Assembly (NCBI GenBank): GCA_964612185.1 | Contig: CAZTCR010000007.1 | Location: 26,297 to 90,296 of the forward strand | DNA from: UBA1447 sp964612185 | GTDB lineage: Bacteria; Bacillota; Clostridia; Oscillospirales; Acutalibacteraceae | Direction: 5' to 3' | DNA: 64,000 bases | Part shown: positions 16,404 through 24,777 of the stretch, piece by piece | How positions within the stretch are numbered: the stretch's first letter is position 1 | Layout: each line of letters begins with the position of its first letter | The notes under the pieces: model-generated | Told to the model about the DNA's origin: nothing | Seen by the model: the letters and a program-made list of their open reading frames with translations, nothing else | Databases searched by the model: none | Position numbers and translations under genes: made by a program

Positions 16404-17317
16404 TAAGCTTTTATCCTCCTTAAAAAATCTTCAAAATAATCCGGCAACTCAGCACTGATTTCAATATATCTTCCGTCACGCGGATGTTTGAACCCAATTA
16501 AAGCCGCGTGCAGACATTGACCGCCCAAATACTTAATGCCATTTTGTGTGCCATAAACCAAATCGCCCGCAACCGGATGGCCGATGCTCGCCATGTGAAC
16601 TCTGATTTGATGGGTTCTGCCGGTTTCAAGCCGCAGACAAATATAAGCAAAGTTATCAAACTGCTCAAGTAAGAAGTAGTGAGTCAAGGCATTTTTTGCA
16701 TTGATATCCGTTACACACATTTTTTTTCTGTCTTTTTTACTCCTGCCTATCGGAGCATCAATAACACCTTCAACTTGTTTAAGCTGACCATGCACAACCG
16801 CTCTGTATTCTCGTGTAATACTATGTTCTTTCAGTTGAGCGGCTAGCGATTTATGAGCAAAATCATTTTTTGCTACAAGCAGCAGACCGCTTGTATCTTT
16901 ATCAATACGATGAACGATACCTGGCCGGATAACGCCGTTAATGCCGGAAAGGTCTGCTTGGCAATAATTCATCAGCGCGTTAACAAGTGTGCCGTCATAG
17001 TTCCCGGCTGCAGGGTGGACAACGATTCCTTTTGGTTTGTTAACCACCAGCAAATCCGAATCTTCATACCGGACATCAAGAGGTATTTCCTGGGCGACGA
17101 TATATAACGGCCGAGGCTCCGGCGGTGTGAATTCGACTTGTGCGTATTCCAATGGTCTGAAGCTTTTATCAACCGCTTTGCAGTTGACGCGAACAAACCC
17201 TTGATCGATTATTCTCTGCATATGGCTGCGCGTAAACTCCGGATACAGAACAGAAATTATCTTATCAATTCTTTGACCTGCAAATTCGGATGGAACAATA
17301 AAGTTGATGGATTTCAT
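16403..17317 (-). CDS. RluA-family pseudouridine synthase (RluD-like)
   Basis: 304 residues. An S4 RNA-binding domain (about 12-60, GQRIDKIISVL...SRSHMQRIIDQGFVRVN-like) precedes the catalytic domain. The signature around the catalytic aspartate is GIVHRIDKDTSGLLLVAKN, and TGRTHQIRVHMASIGHPVAGD is present. These enzymes isomerise uridines in 23S rRNA; RluD-type members act on helix 69, but the exact site here is inferred. Four-base overlap (ATGA) with lspA upstream; lspA-rluD is a classic Firmicutes gene pair. Confidence 0.92.
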   Translation of the reverse strand: MKSINFIVPSEFAGQRIDKIISVLYPEFTRSHMQRIIDQGFVRVNCKAVDKSFRPLEYAQVEFTPPEPRPLYIVAQEIPLDVRYEDSDLLVVNKPKGIVVHPAAGNYDGTLVNALMNYCQADLSGINGVIRPGIVHRIDKDTSGLLLVAKNDFAHKSLAAQLKEHSITREYRAVVHGQLKQVEGVIDAPIGRSKKDRKKMCVTDINAKNALTHYFLLEQFDNFAYICLRLETGRTHQIRVHMASIGHPVAGDLVYGTQNGIKYLGGQCLHAALIGFKHPRDGRYIEISAELPDYFEDFLRRIKA

Positions 17318-17787
17318 TCTTTTGCTTTCCTCATATCGCGAATTATATCAAAAATCAAATAACCCGCCATTGAAAACGCGCCGACTGTGATTAGGCAGTC
17401 GGCAAAGTTAAATATTGCGAAATTAACAAACAGCGGTTCAAAATAGTCAACAACAAATCCTTTGGTGAATCTGTCAACCAAATTACCTATTCCACCGGCA
17501 ACAATGAGTACCAGGCAACCATACAGAAACCTATTCTTAATCTTGTTGAACACAAGCAAATATAAAGTTACAAGAATAATCACCAAAGTTATAACAGCCA
17601 ATATTTTTGCGCCGCTTTGGAACGACCCGAATATTGCTCCGGTATTTTCAACATATCTCAGTTGAAATATATCCTTTATGACAACAATTTTTTCTATTGG
17701 CGCAAGGTTTTTAATCACTGCAGACTTTATTGCCTGATCAAGCATTGTTAAACAGAGGACAATTAATACCGTAACAACTTGCACCAT
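17314..17787 (-). CDS. lspA: Lipoprotein signal peptidase II
   Basis: Aspartic membrane protease that cleaves the signal peptide of prolipoproteins after lipidation. 157 residues with four predicted membrane helices. The catalytic aspartates lie in the conserved boxes GGIGNLVDRFTKGFVVDYFE and FNFADCLITVG; the N-terminal box LDQAIKSAV and the ENTGAIFGSF motif are also present. GAGGTTGC before the ATG. Sits between divIVA and the pseudouridine synthase in a common Gram-positive order. Confidence 0.95.
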   Translation of the reverse strand: MVQVVTVLIVLCLTMLDQAIKSAVIKNLAPIEKIVVIKDIFQLRYVENTGAIFGSFQSGAKILAVITLVIILVTLYLLVFNKIKNRFLYGCLVLIVAGGIGNLVDRFTKGFVVDYFEPLFVNFAIFNFADCLITVGAFSMAGYLIFDIIRDMRKAKE

Positions 17788-17806
17788 TTAAGCAACCTCG
17801 TGCGAT

Positions 17807-19396
17807 CTATTTTTTAAAGAATCCTTTAAAACGAGGATGTGAGGCGTTCCCATCGTCGTTGTCATTATCGTCATCATCGTATTCGACGGTTTCAAAAAGT
17901 CCTTTGTTTTCATCAGGTTCACTCGAATCTTCCGACAGGGAATCGTCATCAGCATCCAGATTTTCAAGGTAGACCTTGAAGCCCTCATCCTCCGTTTCCT
18001 CAGGAGCATCCTCAACCGTACCGGAATGAGTATCCGGGTCTTGCTGAGGAGTTTCCTCCTGAGCAGGGAGCTGAACAGTATCATCCGGAGATTCCATTGT
18101 TGTAATGCTTGTTTCTGTTTCATCACTTTCCTGCTGTTGAGCGAATGCGCGTTGGCGCAAACCAAAAAGATTTGCTGCAGGCATACCATTATTTACGCCT
18201 TCGCTCGATACTTCATTTGTATCAGGTCCGACAGAAATCTCAGAAACATTAAGGCCGTTTGCCTGCTCAGATTCCGGCAAGTCGAAAACATCTGTAGCTT
18301 TTTCGCTGTCTGTTAAATTTTCTTCTATAGCATCCTCAACTTCTTTTGACTCGGTATCTTGATTAGATTCGGTCGCAAATGATTTTCCCGATTCATCTTC
18401 ATCGTCGTTGTCATCATCGTCATCGTCATCATAATCGTCATCATCGTCATCGTCGTCGTCATCATCGTCGTCGGCTTCTTCTTCGTCTTCGTCGTCGTCA
18501 TCGTCATCGTCGTCGGCTTCTTCTTCATCTTCGTCTTCGTCAGATTCGGCCGGATTTTCTTGATCGCTGTTTAGTTCATCCGACAAGCTTTCTCCATCAG
18601 CATCATACAATTGTTCGTCTGTCTTCAAGCCTGGCTCCGTATTTTCATCATCATTTTCATCAGAAGCGTTATCTTCAGCAGCATCTTCTGCGCTTTCCTT
18701 ATCTTTACTGTCAGAAGCTGTTGTTTGGGAATCATCTTCAGTCCTAAAAGAAACGAACGCTTCCGGTTTGATGGTGGACGCTACAACGCCGGGAATGGCA
18801 TCGATGAAATCTATATGCTGTCTGTACTTCTCAAGTAAATCATTCTTAAACGACGCGGACTCTTTTTTTAGAATCTCAAGGCAAAGCGTTTCTGATTTAA
18901 TTTCTTCCGTTATTCTTTTTAATTCTGTTGCGGCATCTCTTTTTGAGTCATCCAAAAGCCGCTGCGCTTCTTTTGAGGCGTCGGCAATCAATTTGTTCGC
19001 CTTTTCTTCGGCGTCAAAGAGCTTATCATGAATCGCTTGATTGGCTTCATCAAGTATTTTTTGTGCCTGAACTTTAGCTTCAGACTCCGCGACCTCAAGT
19101 TTTTCTTCTGCTGCTTGAAGCATTTCTTCAGACTTTTGATTAGATTCGCGAATCAGGTTGTCTGCTGTTCTTTGCGCAGTAAGAAGCGTTGATTTAATAT
19201 TTTCTTCGTCGTTCCGATATGCTTCCACACGCTCTGCAAGCAATCCTATTTTTTTTATAAGATCCGAATTTTCTTTAAATGCTTGCTCATAAGAGGTAAC
19301 CACCTCTTCAAAATAACTGTCAACATCATCGGCTTTGTATGTTCCGCGAACTGCAGAAATAAACCTATGTGCCCTTATTTGAGCAGGGGTAAGCAT
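17807..19396 (-). CDS. divIVA: DivIVA-domain cell-division/polarity protein with a long Asp-rich tail
   Basis: 529 residues. The N-terminus MLTPAQIRAHRF...FEEV (membrane-binding DivIVA region, with Val/Tyr/Asp-Ser-Tyr-Phe) is followed by a coiled coil to about residue 190. The rest is unusual: from about 215 onward it is highly acidic, with two near-identical DEDEEEADDDDDDDD blocks and one run of 13 Asp, and it ends in a short basic segment (HPRFKGFFKK). Typical DivIVA proteins are 150-250 aa, so this is more than twice the usual size. Neighbours sepF, the YggS-type gene and lspA match the classical divIVA cluster and support a division or polar-growth role. Confidence 0.88.
   Translation of the reverse strand: MLTPAQIRAHRFISAVRGTYKADDVDSYFEEVVTSYEQAFKENSDLIKKIGLLAERVEAYRNDEENIKSTLLTAQRTADNLIRESNQKSEEMLQAAEEKLEVAESEAKVQAQKILDEANQAIHDKLFDAEEKANKLIADASKEAQRLLDDSKRDAATELKRITEEIKSETLCLEILKKESASFKNDLLEKYRQHIDFIDAIPGVVASTIKPEAFVSFRTEDDSQTTASDSKDKESAEDAAEDNASDENDDENTEPGLKTDEQLYDADGESLSDELNSDQENPAESDEDEDEEEADDDDDDDDEDEEEADDDDDDDDDDDDDYDDDDDDDNDDEDESGKSFATESNQDTESKEVEDAIEENLTDSEKATDVFDLPESEQANGLNVSEISVGPDTNEVSSEGVNNGMPAANLFGLRQRAFAQQQESDETETSITTMESPDDTVQLPAQEETPQQDPDTHSGTVEDAPEETEDEGFKVYLENLDADDDSLSEDSSEPDENKGLFETVEYDDDDNDNDDGNASHPRFKGFFKK
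18385..18545. repeat. Low-complexity GAY-codon repeat coding for poly-Asp/Glu
   Basis: About 160 bp of tandem CATCGTCGT-type trinucleotides (plus strand), including a duplicated block of about 45 bp (GTCGGCTTCTTCTTCGTCTTC and a near copy). Slippage-prone; it encodes the acidic tail of the DivIVA protein. Confidence 0.85.
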
Positions 19397-19420
19397 AAAA
19401 TCGCTCCTTCATATTTCGAA

Positions 19421-19909
19421 TTAGAAAGTAGTGCCGAAACTTGTGCTGTCAACCTCGTCGAGCAATTCGCCAGTCAGCGGTACATTGTAAGGGGTTATAA
19501 TATAAGCTCTGCCTGCGATGCGCTTGAGTTCACCCGAGTTTGCATATGCGACGCCGTAAAGAAAGTCGATAATACGCCTGGAAACATCAGGCTGGCAGGT
19601 TTCCAAATTCAATACAACAATTCGCTTTTCATTTAAAACATCGGCTACTCCGACGACATCCTCAAAGCGGTCAAGTTTTTTAAATACAACATGCGGGCGT
19701 GAACTTGAATTGGAACTGAAATCAACAATATTGCTGCCATTATCTTTTGATGATGAAGAAGCCGGGGTGCTGCCCGAAAAGCTGAAATCATTGAACTTTG
19801 GTTTCTTTGTTTCTACCGCTAAAGTGCCCTCCGGATTTTCAAACTCATAGTCTTCATAATCCTCTTCCGATGCGTTAAAGAACTTTTTTGCTTTCTCAAC
19901 AAATCTCAT
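19421..19909 (-). CDS. sepF: Cell division protein SepF
   Basis: SepF polymerises into rings, bundles FtsZ and anchors the Z ring to the membrane. The protein has the usual layout: an N-terminal amphipathic helix (MRFVEKAKKFFN), an acidic linker rich in Ser, and a C-terminal SepF domain (VVLNLETCQPDVSRRIIDFLYGVAYANSG, split by family-conserved positions, and IITPYNVPLTGE). I place the start at 19909, where GGAGG lies 8 nt upstream; the ATG at 19924 would overlap that site. Flanked by the YggS-type gene and divIVA, the conserved Gram-positive order. Confidence 0.94.
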   Translation of the reverse strand: MRFVEKAKKFFNASEEDYEDYEFENPEGTLAVETKKPKFNDFSFSGSTPASSSSKDNGSNIVDFSSNSSSRPHVVFKKLDRFEDVVGVADVLNEKRIVVLNLETCQPDVSRRIIDFLYGVAYANSGELKRIAGRAYIITPYNVPLTGELLDEVDSTSFGTTF

Positions 19910-19927
19910 CTTTTGTTCCTCCATTAA

Positions 19928-20653
19928 TTAATATTTTCTATCCCCAAAAATTGCCGACCCGAGCCTAATCAAATTGGCGCCTTCCAATATTGCAGCCCGA
20001 TAATCGCCTGACATACCCATTGATAGAATTTTCATGCTTACATTATCTATTTTTTTATCACAAATGTCAATAAAGAGACGATTTATATTTGAAAAATTTT
20101 GTCTGTTTACCTTTTCATCTTTGTTCATCGGAGGAATTGACATTATCCCGCATAAATTGATTCCGGTTATTTGTGCCAATTCGTAAGCGCTTTCAAGGGC
20201 GGAGACCGGCAAAAACCCGAATTTATTGGCTTCCGATTGTATGTTTATTTCCATCAAGATATCCGTTGTTTGGCCGATTTTTAAACTCTTTGCAGCAATT
20301 TCCTGAGCAATTTTTACTGAATCGACAGACTGTATCATGCTGACCTTGCCAATGATTTGATTGACTTTGTTTGTCTGAAGATGACCGATTAGATGAACAT
20401 CACAAGCGGACAGGTTAATGTTTTCACGCTTTTCAATGAATTCCTGAACACGGTTTTCGCCGATTAGTTTTATTCCGCAGGATAATACATAATTAACCCT
20501 ATCCGCATCTACGGTTTTTGTCACAGCCATTATTGTGATATCATCTTCCGTTCTGCCTGAGTAAAAAGCAGCATTAGCGACAACTTCCTTGATTTTTTTG
20601 ATGTTTTCCCGAATCCCGGAAAAAGCGTTATCTTCGGACAATTTTTCCCTCAT
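19928..20653 (-). CDS. YggS-family pyridoxal-phosphate homeostasis protein
   Basis: Single-domain PLP-binding protein of the alanine-racemase N-terminal fold, involved in vitamin B6 homeostasis rather than a defined catalysis. The PLP lysine is in IMAVTKTVDADRVN; GENRVQEF, HLIGHLQTNKV and the C-terminal MSGDYRAAILEGANLIRLGSAIFG are diagnostic. The ATG at 20653 (MREKLSED) with AAGGGA upstream is preferred to an upstream TTG. It overlaps the HlyD-like gene end by 26 nt. Conserved neighbour of sepF in Gram-positives. Confidence 0.92.
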   Translation of the reverse strand: MREKLSEDNAFSGIRENIKKIKEVVANAAFYSGRTEDDITIMAVTKTVDADRVNYVLSCGIKLIGENRVQEFIEKRENINLSACDVHLIGHLQTNKVNQIIGKVSMIQSVDSVKIAQEIAAKSLKIGQTTDILMEINIQSEANKFGFLPVSALESAYELAQITGINLCGIMSIPPMNKDEKVNRQNFSNINRLFIDICDKKIDNVSMKILSMGMSGDYRAAILEGANLIRLGSAIFGDRKY

Positions 20654-21884
20654 ATAAATTTTTCCCTTCAACAATCACTTCGTCGTACAGTGATAAGTAA
20701 TCCGGACCTTTATTATCTGTTTGATTTGCAAGGATTTTGGCCACAACATAGTCATCACGGGAATCTATTGTTATAATCTGTCTGAACCCAACGACATTGC
20801 CCTGAAGAATGAAAACGCCCTGCAGGTTATCGACAGTTCTCACCGCGGAACTTTTAATTTTTAAGCCTTTATATGAATTCATGACAATACTTGCGTCTTC
20901 AATTCGCATCTGCGAATAATCCTCATTCATTTGGTTGCACATGAATACAATCGCAGTTTTCCCGGATTCGGAAGGATTCAATGCATAAACAGTCGCGTCT
21001 AACGATATCTCACCGTTTCTGCCAATTAGAATTTGCTTTTTATCGCCTGGTTTCAAATCCGCCAACTCTGAATTGTTTATAACTGCCAGCAAATACCAGT
21101 TAAAGTTGCATATAACTTTACCGAGTGTTTCCGGCGGCGTTGTAAAACCGGAACTGTTAATAGCATTTTCGATTTGGTCCGTTGTAATTTTATCAATATT
21201 TTCATATGAAATCGCTTTTTCATAGCCATCCACATTACTCGAATAATACCCCGAATATTCCGAATTGAAGCCTTGAACAGATATACCGGTTGCGTCAATT
21301 TGACGAAGCTCTTCTTTCAACAAATTTATTTTAACATTAAAATCAAGCGGTTGAGAACTGAAAGCGTTTTGTCGGCTTGTCAGTCTGTCACCAAAATCGT
21401 CCGTGAAGGATTTCATTTTTTTATAATTGCCTTGATATGCGGCGTTTAGAAGGTTTGCAAAAGACAAATCAATTTCTTTGTCGGCTTCTAATGCGTTCAG
21501 GTTCTGTCTACCATTCAGTTTTTCATATCTGTTGATATCATTTTGTATTTGATTTTTCTTCATAAATGATTCCGCGTCTTGTGTATTACTGCAGACTACC
21601 GCGTACAAATCACCTTTTGCGAGTTTATCGCCATTGTTGACCAAGGGAACAACTATTCCGTTTGCTTCGTTTTCCAATAGCTTTTCATCACGGAGTGCAA
21701 ACAACTTGGTGCTGATCGATTTTTTTGTATCAAGCGAATAGACAGTTTCCGTTTTTACAGCATCATACATGTTGCCAAAAAAATAATAAAGTAGAAGTAC
21801 AATGGCTAATATACCGGCGGTTATAAAAAGCACATTTTTTTTACTTGAAAAAACACTCGTAAAATTACCCCCTTCATATTCCAC
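20628..21884 (-). CDS. HlyD-like membrane-anchored protein
   Basis: 418 residues with an N-terminal transmembrane helix (about 18-40) and a large outside region. Two biotinyl-lipoyl-like segments (NGIVVPLVNNGDKLAKGDLYAVV-type near 75-95, and a C-terminal barrel with GDKKQILIGRNGEISLDATV) flank a helical hairpin, as in membrane-fusion adaptor proteins. No ABC exporter or outer-membrane partner is encoded nearby, so its role is not clear; similar genes occur beside the sepF cluster in related Clostridia. The start is a GTG that overlaps the end of miaA by 11 nt; no strong ribosome site precedes it. Confidence 0.75.
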   Translation of the reverse strand: MEYEGGNFTSVFSSKKNVLFITAGILAIVLLLYYFFGNMYDAVKTETVYSLDTKKSISTKLFALRDEKLLENEANGIVVPLVNNGDKLAKGDLYAVVCSNTQDAESFMKKNQIQNDINRYEKLNGRQNLNALEADKEIDLSFANLLNAAYQGNYKKMKSFTDDFGDRLTSRQNAFSSQPLDFNVKINLLKEELRQIDATGISVQGFNSEYSGYYSSNVDGYEKAISYENIDKITTDQIENAINSSGFTTPPETLGKVICNFNWYLLAVINNSELADLKPGDKKQILIGRNGEISLDATVYALNPSESGKTAIVFMCNQMNEDYSQMRIEDASIVMNSYKGLKIKSSAVRTVDNLQGVFILQGNVVGFRQIITIDSRDDYVVAKILANQTDNKGPDYLSLYDEVIVEGKNLYEGKIVRR

Positions 21885-22818
21885 TAATTTTAACGAAATC
21901 TAATGCTGTTTTTATCACAACACTTTGATCATTTAATTCGTCAACATAGATCCAGTGAATATCATCGTTTTTTCTGAACCAAGTCATCTGTCTTTTAGCA
22001 TACCTTCTTGTTTCCTGCTTGATTTTTTCGACACATACGGATAGTTCCTCTGTTCCCTCAAAATAACCAAAAAACTCTTTTATGCCGATTGCCTGCAAGG
22101 CCGTGCCTGTTTTATAATCGCTGTAGAGCATCTTTGCTTCATCAAACAGACCTTTATCAATCATTTTATCAACCCTACTGTTTATATTCTGATATAGTGC
22201 CTGCCTGTTTTGAAAATTAAGCCCGATAAACACAGGCAAGTACGGGGAGTCGACCGCTGTTGAAAAGCGACTGTGTTCAGAGGCAGATATCCCGGTAGCA
22301 TAATAGAGTTCAAGCGCTCTGATTATACGCCCGAGATCATTTTGATGAAGTTTCGCAGCCGTTTGCGGGTCGATTTTCCGCAGTTCTTTAAGCAATGAAT
22401 CCGGACCTTGGTCCTGAGCCTTTCTTTTTAAACGGATACGGATATTTTGGTCTATATTGGGTTCAGGGAAATGCACGCCTTTGAGCAACGAATTGATATA
22501 AAGCCCTGTTCCGCCGACAATAACAGGCAATTTGCCGCGGTCTGTAATATCTTTAATACACTCGTGCGCAAGTTTGCAATACTGAAAAACACTGAATGCT
22601 TCGTCAGGCTCAATGAGATTAATCATATGATGCGGTATGCCTTGCATTTCTTCAACACTAAGTTTTGCTGTTGCGATATTTATTTTTTTGTAAACCTGCA
22701 TAGAATCAGCAGATATAACCTCGCCGTTAAAATATTTGCATATTTCGATACCAACCATCGACTTCCCGGAGGCTGTCGGCCCGACGACGGCAATAACGGG
22801 TATTTTTTTAATGATCAT
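21874..22818 (-). CDS. miaA: tRNA dimethylallyltransferase
   Basis: Transfers the dimethylallyl group to A37 of tRNAs that read UNN codons. 314 residues. P-loop AVVGPTASGKSMVGIEI (about 9-25), followed by DSMQVYKKINIATAK and PHHMINLIEPDEAFSV, all diagnostic of the family; GGTGLYINSLLKG and the C-terminal RRYAKRQMTWFRK are also present. The product is later methylthiolated by MiaB, encoded about 5 kb upstream in the same run. It follows mutS-mutL, the standard order in Firmicutes, but hfq, usually next, is replaced by the HlyD-like gene. Confidence 0.95.
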   Translation of the reverse strand: MIIKKIPVIAVVGPTASGKSMVGIEICKYFNGEVISADSMQVYKKINIATAKLSVEEMQGIPHHMINLIEPDEAFSVFQYCKLAHECIKDITDRGKLPVIVGGTGLYINSLLKGVHFPEPNIDQNIRIRLKRKAQDQGPDSLLKELRKIDPQTAAKLHQNDLGRIIRALELYYATGISASEHSRFSTAVDSPYLPVFIGLNFQNRQALYQNINSRVDKMIDKGLFDEAKMLYSDYKTGTALQAIGIKEFFGYFEGTEELSVCVEKIKQETRRYAKRQMTWFRKNDDIHWIYVDELNDQSVVIKTALDFVKISGI

Positions 22819-22830
22819 CTCCCCCGTTCA

Positions 22831-24777
22831 TTATGTTCTGCCGAAGCTTTTTTCAAATTCACTTCGTTTCATTTCAATAAACACAGGCCGACCGTGCGGA
22901 CAAAAACGCACTTCAGGCATCCGGAGAAGTTCATCCACAAAACGCTTCCGTTCATAATCCGAGGTGAAGTCCCCTGCCTTGATTGCCGCGCGACAAGCGA
23001 CAGACTGTAAAATCCACTGTTGTTTTTCCGATATTATTTCCGATTTATTTAAAACAAGATATCCGGCTAGTTCAATCACAACATCATTGATGTCACCAAC
23101 CGCGAGAACCATCGGGCATTCCCTTACCAGCACCATCCCTTGGCCAAAATCTTCTATACTAAAACCGGCAGCAGAAAGAACACCCAAATTCTCAAGCACT
23201 GCCGAATACTCATCCTTGCTTAATAAAACCGTAACCGGTGTTAACATGATTTGCGATGACTCCCTAAGGTTTGCTGCAGACAGTTTGTTGAAAATCATGC
23301 GTTCATGAGCCGCATGTTTGTCTATGATTAAAAGCATTTCGGATGTTTCTGCAAGAATATAAGTATTAAAAGCCTCACCGATCACACGGATAAACTGTTC
23401 CGTGTCGTTTTTGTCTTGAATCGGGTTTTCGTTACGAAGATCTTTGCCTGGAATGCTCGCTTCTTGCCGAAATACCTCTTCCGGCTCACCTAATGCGGTA
23501 TTTGCCGAAGTATTCGCATAAAGCTCTTTTTCGTTTCCAATAACCTGTTCATCTGTTGAAACCTTTTCTAATTCCTTTTGATCCGCTTTTGTTGTTGAAT
23601 CCCGGTTGTTCTCGTCAACATCGTCAGCAGTAATATCAATATTTGCTTTTTTGTCTGATTTAACTCCGACGGCCGTTGAAACCCAAAACTCTTCACGCTT
23701 CAAAGGTAGAGTCATCTGCTGAACTTGATGAATATTATTAACATACTGTGTTGCAACCGTAGTTGTCCGCTTGACATCAGGTTTTGAATAGAGGTTGTCT
23801 ATGGCATTTTTCGCACAGTAATAAACAGCGTTAAATAACTCTTTTTCATTGGCAAACCTTGCCTCGGTTTTCGCCGGATGTACATTGACATCAACCAATT
23901 CGGGCGATATTTCGATGTTTAAAATGCAGGAGGGGAACTTGCCCGTCATAATGGAGTTCTTATAAGCTTCGCCCAAGGCGGTGGAACCCGTAACAGTTTT
24001 AATCAGCCGGCCATTCAGGAAAAAGAACTGAAAACTTCTGTTCGGACGGGCTGCAACCGGTTTTGAAACAAATCCGCTGACCTTAATATAATCATGAACA
24101 TATACGGCTTCAACCAGTCCATTGGAAAATTCCCTGCCAAAAATGCTGTTTGCCGTATTAATAAGCTTTCCGTCTCCCTGCGTCAGAAGGGTTTGTTTAC
24201 CATCACGGATAAATCTAATCGCGACTTCCGGATGCGACAGCGCGATTCTGTCGATAACGCCAGCGGCCGCATTTGCCTCCGACACATCCTTTTTCATGAA
24301 CTTCATACGAGCCGGAGTGTTGTAAAAAAGGTCGCGGATAATCAGTGTAGTTCCTTTTGGACAGCCTGCCTGGTCAAACAGCACTTTTTCGCCGCCTTCG
24401 ACACAGTAGCGCGACCCGATATCATCGCCGGCAGAACGCGTCAACAGCTCGATTTTAGAAACCGCCGCAATCGATGCCAGCGCTTCACCGCGGAAACCAA
24501 GCGTACAGATCGCATCCAAATCATTTGCTGAAGTTATTTTGCTGGTCGCATGACTTTTGAATGCGTTTTCAATATCATCTTTGTCGATGCCGGAACCATT
24601 ATCGGTAATTCGAATATAGGTGATCCCGCCATTTTTGATTTCTACCGTGATAGAGGATGCCCCGGCGTCAATAGCGTTTTCCATTACTTCTTTGACAACG
24701 GATGCCGGTCGTTCGACTACTTCGCCTGCCGCTATAAGTTCCGTAACTTGTCTGGAGAGGATATGTATTTTGCTCAT
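22831..24777 (-). CDS. mutL: DNA mismatch repair protein MutL
   Basis: GHKL ATPase that couples mismatch recognition by MutS to strand incision. 648 residues. N-terminal ATPase motifs: ENAIDAGASSITVEIKNGG, DNGSGI, TLGFRGEALASIAAV and DLFYNTPARMKF. The C-terminal half carries the endonuclease-type motif DKHAAHERMIFNKL (DQHA(X)2E(X)4E class) and the terminal CPHGRPVFIEM, so this MutL probably nicks DNA itself, as in most Gram-positives lacking MutH. The start overlaps the mutS stop by 4 nt (ATGA). Confidence 0.96.
   Translation of the reverse strand: MSKIHILSRQVTELIAAGEVVERPASVVKEVMENAIDAGASSITVEIKNGGITYIRITDNGSGIDKDDIENAFKSHATSKITSANDLDAICTLGFRGEALASIAAVSKIELLTRSAGDDIGSRYCVEGGEKVLFDQAGCPKGTTLIIRDLFYNTPARMKFMKKDVSEANAAAGVIDRIALSHPEVAIRFIRDGKQTLLTQGDGKLINTANSIFGREFSNGLVEAVYVHDYIKVSGFVSKPVAARPNRSFQFFFLNGRLIKTVTGSTALGEAYKNSIMTGKFPSCILNIEISPELVDVNVHPAKTEARFANEKELFNAVYYCAKNAIDNLYSKPDVKRTTTVATQYVNNIHQVQQMTLPLKREEFWVSTAVGVKSDKKANIDITADDVDENNRDSTTKADQKELEKVSTDEQVIGNEKELYANTSANTALGEPEEVFRQEASIPGKDLRNENPIQDKNDTEQFIRVIGEAFNTYILAETSEMLLIIDKHAAHERMIFNKLSAANLRESSQIMLTPVTVLLSKDEYSAVLENLGVLSAAGFSIEDFGQGMVLVRECPMVLAVGDINDVVIELAGYLVLNKSEIISEKQQWILQSVACRAAIKAGDFTSDYERKRFVDELLRMPEVRFCPHGRPVFIEMKRSEFEKSFGRT

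Noticed and set aside
17788..18189. Basic, Leu/Arg-rich 133-aa minus-strand frame
   Set aside because: Out-of-phase shadow of the divIVA tail, no independent start signal, unusual composition.
18379..18747. Plus-strand frame coding for a His/Arg-rich protein
   Set aside because: It is the antisense of the poly-Asp repeat of divIVA; the composition is forced by the repeat and no start signals exist.
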